Shown piece by piece: positions 59,403 through 64,000 of a stretch of DNA of 64,000 bases (position 1 is its first letter; each line of letters begins with the position of its first letter). The position numbers and the translations under genes were made by a program. The stretch spans positions 73,696,898 to 73,760,897 of the forward strand of contig NC_092521.1 in NCBI RefSeq assembly GCF_037038585.1. The letters run 5' to 3'. Origin of the DNA: Patagioenas fasciata. Its lineage: Eukaryota > Chordata > Aves > Columbiformes > Columbidae. Under the pieces are notes generated by a model. That model worked only from the letters and a program-made list of their open reading frames with translations, did no database searches and was not told the origin of the DNA.

Positions 59403-62400
59403 CCACAGGCATTTAGATTTTCCAAGTAAGTCAGTATGAAAAAGAAAAAAAACAACACCCCAAAGACAACAAAATTCTAGAATCATAAAAATTATATATG
59501 TACACATAAATATACACATTTTATAGTCTATTACATTCTAGTTTACCCATGCTTAGTCTTTATTCATTAGGAAGGAATGAAGCATTCATAAAGCAGTAAG
59601 GTAACAAATGTAATTTTCAAGATCAGTATTAGACAACAGTTTGGAAATGCAATTGTGATGTTTAAATGAACTGCATTTTATCATTTTCTAGGGAACCACC
59701 TTAAAACTCAAAATAAGGGAGCAAGGTATCATGAATTTGCAGTGACGCTCTTGCAAATATCTTTCTTTCCCAAAGGGTTAAAAATGCCACACCTCAAGTT
59801 GCACAAATATCCTCTCATGTTACGATGTTAGTTGCACAAATATTCTCCTGTGCTGTGGCATTAAAATCTCACACAAGCTGAAGGTTATACCTGCACTGGT
59901 GTGACGGTGCACTGGAGGCCTACCTGTTTGAGGTACACTGTGATCTTGGCAATGGTTCAACTGGGATTGGGCAACCCGACAGAGAAGGGTTTCGATAGCA
60001 GCGAGCCGAAGCTGTGCTGGGGAAGGGCACAGAAATCTTTGAGTTTGCAGTGTGCACGACCAACTGCAGGTGGGAACCCAACATGCTCCTGCATCAGGGC
60101 AGGACCCAAGGTCATCTTGAGAGTGCAAGACGGATGACAAGCAGAAGGCTGCTTGCACTGAGCACCCTGAGAAAACTCTGCAGAAGTGATGATTTAGGGC
60201 ATATAGGTTGCTGCAAGACCCACAGCTGGTTACTCTTGTGCACACCTATGGGATGTGCTCCAGCGGGCCCTTGCTTCATAACCATTGGGGTGTTGTGGCA
60301 TGTCATATGCAAAGTACACGCGAACAACTGAAATGTTCTCTGGCCTTTCATTTTCTCTTGGGGACTACAAGGGAGCTGTAGACAGTTTTCAAAACACGTT
60401 TTGAGTGAAAGTCTCCAAAGATTTCCATATGCATTTTGGTTCAGTAGTGCTCACTTAAGTCAATGTGGCTTTTGTGACACTTGGATTTAAAACACCAACC
60501 AGTACTGTGAAAGCACCTCCACAGTTATTGCAGGCATTAATCTAATGCATTTTAGGATGATTTACACTTTCACTTGTCACCTTCCATTAAAAGAAAAAAC
60601 AAAATAGGTGAATTTGTGAGTTTCTCTAATATTTCATCAGGTTATTAATATAAAAATGAAACAAACCAATGTATTGCTTTAAATCTCTGCAGACACTTGC
60701 CTGTTTACCAAAGAGATTGTGGTCCGCTTCACAGCCAGGAAGGCATTTCTGTGATACTTGCATCGTGTGAAAAGACGGGTGTCTGCAGGACTATTGTTTT
60801 CCTCCCTTGTCAGCCACCTGTGTGTCAAGAGAGGAGAAGGTGGAGACGCAGTGTGGCTCTGGCTGGCTGCCCGGTCTGCTGAGAACCAGTGTTGTGCCAA
60901 GCGGCTGGGACACCAGTGCAGTGCCAGGTGCCAGCTGCTGCCAGGAGGGCTCTTGCCATGGGGGACAGAGAAGGAACCGCATGCTGCCCTTTGCATCAGA
61001 GTTTGCTTTCCGGGCTGTCCCTGAGGCAAGGCAGCAGCATGCCACACCATGTAGCAAATTCACAGGAAGCTTTGCAATCTGGTTATTCTAGTCTGCGACT
61101 GCAAACACTAGGAAATCGGTTTTCTTTGTTTATAAATTAGAGGTGCTCCATATTTATTTTTCTGAAGGAACTCTAAGGAGCTACTTTGTATTCTTAACGC
61201 CCTGAACCGGAGGTAATTTTAACACTGTGCATATTCTGGATACCTGCAGATGACTCACCTGAAGAAAGGGAGGGTTGTTTCATTTTAATTATATCATAAT
61301 TTATACCACTCCCCCTGACTGAGATATCACGGTGAGGAGATCTGGCAAGCCAAGGAGAAGACAGAGAGATAAAAAAGTTCCAAAGGTTAATCAACCACCT
61401 CATGTCAGGCACAGGGTATTTAAAACACGTGACAGACTTTTTCCTTCATGTTGTCTTTTAGGGGCCAGTAAACAGCAGGTTCCTGTGAAGCTTCATGTAG
61501 CACCAGTACAAGTGGCTAGAGATAGGATTAAGATACAATTAACCACATGTTCAATAAGAAGAAGGGAGGAAATGAGAGAAGAAGGGTTGTCTAAAACACC
61601 CAGTCATTACTGCCCATGTTTGTAAGTGATGTGAAAGACTTGGAAAAACCAGTTGGAGCCAGTAGAAAACCTCTCATTAATATCGTTAGGCTTTGGATCA
61701 GGCCAGTGATGTTCTCCAGATAATCCATAGTTCCTCCACCCCTCTTTGCTGGCCAGTTTATCCAATCCCTTCCTTGTTAATTCAAGGAGAGTTTTTCTTG
61801 TTTCTAATTATGTCTTGCTTACAGGCGCAGAGTGAGGAATGCAACTGCAACCCTTTCTAAAGAGAGGAGCGTTACCCAATCTTGTCCCTGCATAACCATG
61901 TCTGTCCAATGACACGGTGGTGAACCAACTTTGTCTCAGCACAAGTTCTCCTGGATTAGTACCACGGGACAGCTTTGGAAGACCTCCATTCCTCTTCCTT
62001 TGTCGTATTCAGCTAACCCATATTTTCTGGAAAGGAGATAAACAGAAGGATTGGTCTCAAGGTATGTTAGCAAACAGAGAGAAAATTATTACTGTCTCAT
62101 CACTTATTGATATCAAGGTGTAAAACTTCTGAAATGTATGAAGGGAGAGGTAAGAAATCTTTGCTGGTGTCAGAAGGGCAGGTGGTGGGGAAACCACTCT
62201 CCACATCAGTGATTGTGTCATGACATGCTGATGGCTAGGAAAAAATGCATTGTACATGATGCCAATGCAAGTATACCCAGAGAGAATTCCTCATGGTAAG
62301 TTATTTATTTATTTACCTGTTCACATCTGTAGCCTGGGTCTGAATTGTTTATAAGACTTTATGTACATCAGTCTTCAGACTTTATCTGCCTTCTTCAGAT

Positions 62401-63360
62401 GCTTTCCTGACAACAGCATTCATTGATGCTTAATCCTTCAGGGGTATAAGTCTCAAATTAATATAATTCAGTGATTTCAGCAAGTTCATGAAGTCTGCAT
62501 TTTGGATGGAAATGAATAAAATGTATGCCTTTGAGGGTGCATGTAGTAATTTACCAGCATGCAACTATGTTCAGTTCATGAAGAATTCCAGAGATTATAT
62601 GTCAAATAATCTCATTTTTTTCTAAAGAAGCGAAGAATATAATTTAAGTGTAATATTGGCAAGTTTTCACATGCATGTAATACTTTCTGTGCTTTAAGAT
62701 GTTATTCAACTAAGGCAATCACAAGTTAAGTAACTAACTCAATAGAAACAGCAGCAGCACCAAGTCTGCTACTTTTCTGGTTTTGCATGAGTACACTTGC
62801 ATCTGTCTTTATCTATAGCATATTAATTTTTATTTAAGTACAGAACCAAGTCCTCTTTTTTATTTATGATGTTGCTATCAATCAGCAGTAACTGCTTTAA
62901 ATGAAAGGTGCATCAGGTGATGCAAGTGTGAAATTAGAATTACATAGGTAACTATGAAATTCTACAAAATGTATGTTGATATTGATCCATCCTGAAACTT
63001 GAAAATGAAACCTTGAGATACCAGTACCTCCGAACCATGGGAACTTTCTAAATTTCAGTGAAAGACTGTACTGAAAAAATCTGTTTTAAAGTGAAGTGGC
63101 AGAAGTTTTAACCCAGTCTGTGAGCTAAATATAGTTGTGAACATTGTTAAAAAAAGCTTATCTCAGACAGTGTTAAATATTTATAGAGAGGACTGTGAGT
63201 GGATATAATTCTGATTATAGTTTGGCTACATTATATAAAGGAAAATAGAAATAGCCTTCTTGAAATCGAAACCCTGGTATTGAGTATTCAGTACAGACAC
63301 AGCTCACTTGCAAATTGTTTTCTAAGGGCATTTGGTGACTAAATTATCTCGAGAGTGACC
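59403..63360. other. Non-coding sequence without recognised elements
   Basis: GC-richer patches at 59880-60300 and 60700-61050 hold overlapping frames on both strands, up to 141 aa, Ser/Cys/His/Pro-rich, with no domain. The remainder is AT-rich. Two 33-bp tandem units lie at 59797-59862. Confidence 0.45.
59797..59862 (+). repeat. Two imperfect 33-bp tandem units
   Basis: Both units start AGTTGCACAAATAT(C/T)CTC, at 59797 and 59830, and diverge toward their ends. Confidence 0.6.
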
Positions 63361-63700
63361 TCAGCAGTTAGTAGCTGCCGCCCCAGATGAAAGCCCATGT
63401 TTCGAAGGCGGTGGGCTCTCCTCGCTGCCATCATCTGCAGCTCCAGTTGTGTGGCTGGGAGGAGAGCTGGGCGCCATGTGGGGAGAGGCGCGGCCTGGCT
63501 GCAGCACTGGAGCCCTGAGGTGCTGCATCGGCCATGCACGCCGCCAGCAAAACTGGGAACGTGCCGTGTCCATAGCTTACAGAGAGAGCGAGAGCTTTCT
63601 CTTTTCTTCATTGCTGCCCTTGACCATGCATGGAATGTCCATTCTGCCATCTCCTTGTCAGTCCTGCCTGGCTTTATGAAAGCTTGGCCTGCCTATACCT
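63361..63700 (+). other. Small CpG-rich patch with one open frame
   Basis: Roughly a dozen CpG dinucleotides fall within 240 bp, far more than in the surrounding AT-rich DNA. A 101-codon plus frame starts at 63397. Its first 20 or so residues (three Arg, then a hydrophobic run, then Cys-Val-Ala-Gly) look like a signal peptide. However, frames are also open on the minus strand and the remainder has no recognised domain. It could be a CpG-rich first exon, an unrecognised repeat, or chance. Confidence 0.3.
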
Positions 63701-64000
63701 GAATGACTGGAAAAGTGTCATGCCAACGAAAAGTGCTCTGCTGTGACTCCATGTCGCTTCTAAATGAACTGTTTTCAGACCTCTAGAAAGTTATTCAGGC
63801 AGCAGTCTCATTAAGTTTCCCTCTACTAGTTCTGCTAGGCTGAGAGGTCCAAGGGCTCTGCTTCTCTGCCACAAAAACACTGAGATAGAAGGTAACCCTA
63901 AGCATAGAACAACGTGGTTTAATGACAGAAAGCAGTAAGGATGAAGAGACTTTCAGTGACACCAGTATTTGGGAGGCTGTGAGTCACTTCTCTGAAATGC

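Noticed and set aside
59820-60245. 141-codon minus-strand frame rich in Cys, Ser and His
   Set aside because: It overlaps plus-strand frames of similar size and has no domain; GC-richer patches give such frames by chance.
1-64000. CRISPR array, bacterial operon, phage or plasmid system
   Set aside because: No evenly spaced direct repeats with unique spacers, no ribosome-binding sites and no dense coding. Repeat content and composition are vertebrate.

Overview
The window reads as bird nuclear DNA, almost all of it non-coding. Nine or more fragments of CR1 non-LTR retrotransposons carry the typical CR1 3' end: a short repeated octamer of the ATTCTGTG type and no poly(A) tail. Three LTRs match endogenous-retrovirus LTR families that I recognise as avian. 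Simple repeats are short, and AT-rich unique sequence fills the rest. I cannot name the species. The LTR family seen at 24.3 and 44.7 kb suggests a non-galliform bird, but that is inference. I found no convincing host exon, tRNA, rRNA, CRISPR array or bacterial-type operon. Almost every open frame is either a decayed CR1 reading frame or a chance frame.

Layout. 0-6.0 kb: unique AT-rich sequence. 6.0-6.7 kb: GC-richer, LTR-like block with an array of short hairpin repeats. 6.7-9.4 kb: unique. 9.4-13.0 kb: a GC-rich block bounded by two related, same-orientation repeats of about 115 bp with TG...CA ends. It holds a cluster of CR1 pieces, including one CR1 inserted in opposite orientation inside another. 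13.1-24.3 kb: an 11-kb stretch with almost no recognisable transposon and one good CTCF-like motif. 24.3 kb: LTR fragment. 26.4-29.8 kb: the largest CR1, minus strand, with the end of ORF1 (SGNH-esterase-like) and most of ORF2 (endonuclease plus reverse transcriptase), broken by several frameshifts and a stop. 34.9-36.0 kb (plus) and 39.5-40.1 kb (minus): two closely similar CR1 copies in inverted orientation. 37.5 and 41.9 kb: small CR1 ends. 44.65-45.38 kb: complete solo LTR with a perfect 5-bp target duplication. 48.15-48.30 kb: pure (AAAAG)n microsatellite of about 30 units. 49.52-49.85 kb: a second type of solo LTR. 53.5 and 58.9 kb: CR1 3' ends. 63.4-63.7 kb: a small CpG-rich patch.

The parts do not form a working pathway. 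The window is a layered record of retrotransposition in an intergenic or intronic region. The observations most worth checking are the unassigned 3.6-kb block with terminal direct repeats at 9.4-13.0 kb, the hairpin-repeat array at 6.3-6.6 kb, the nested CR1 insertion, and the possible CTCF site in the transposon-poor stretch. All similarity statements were made by eye.
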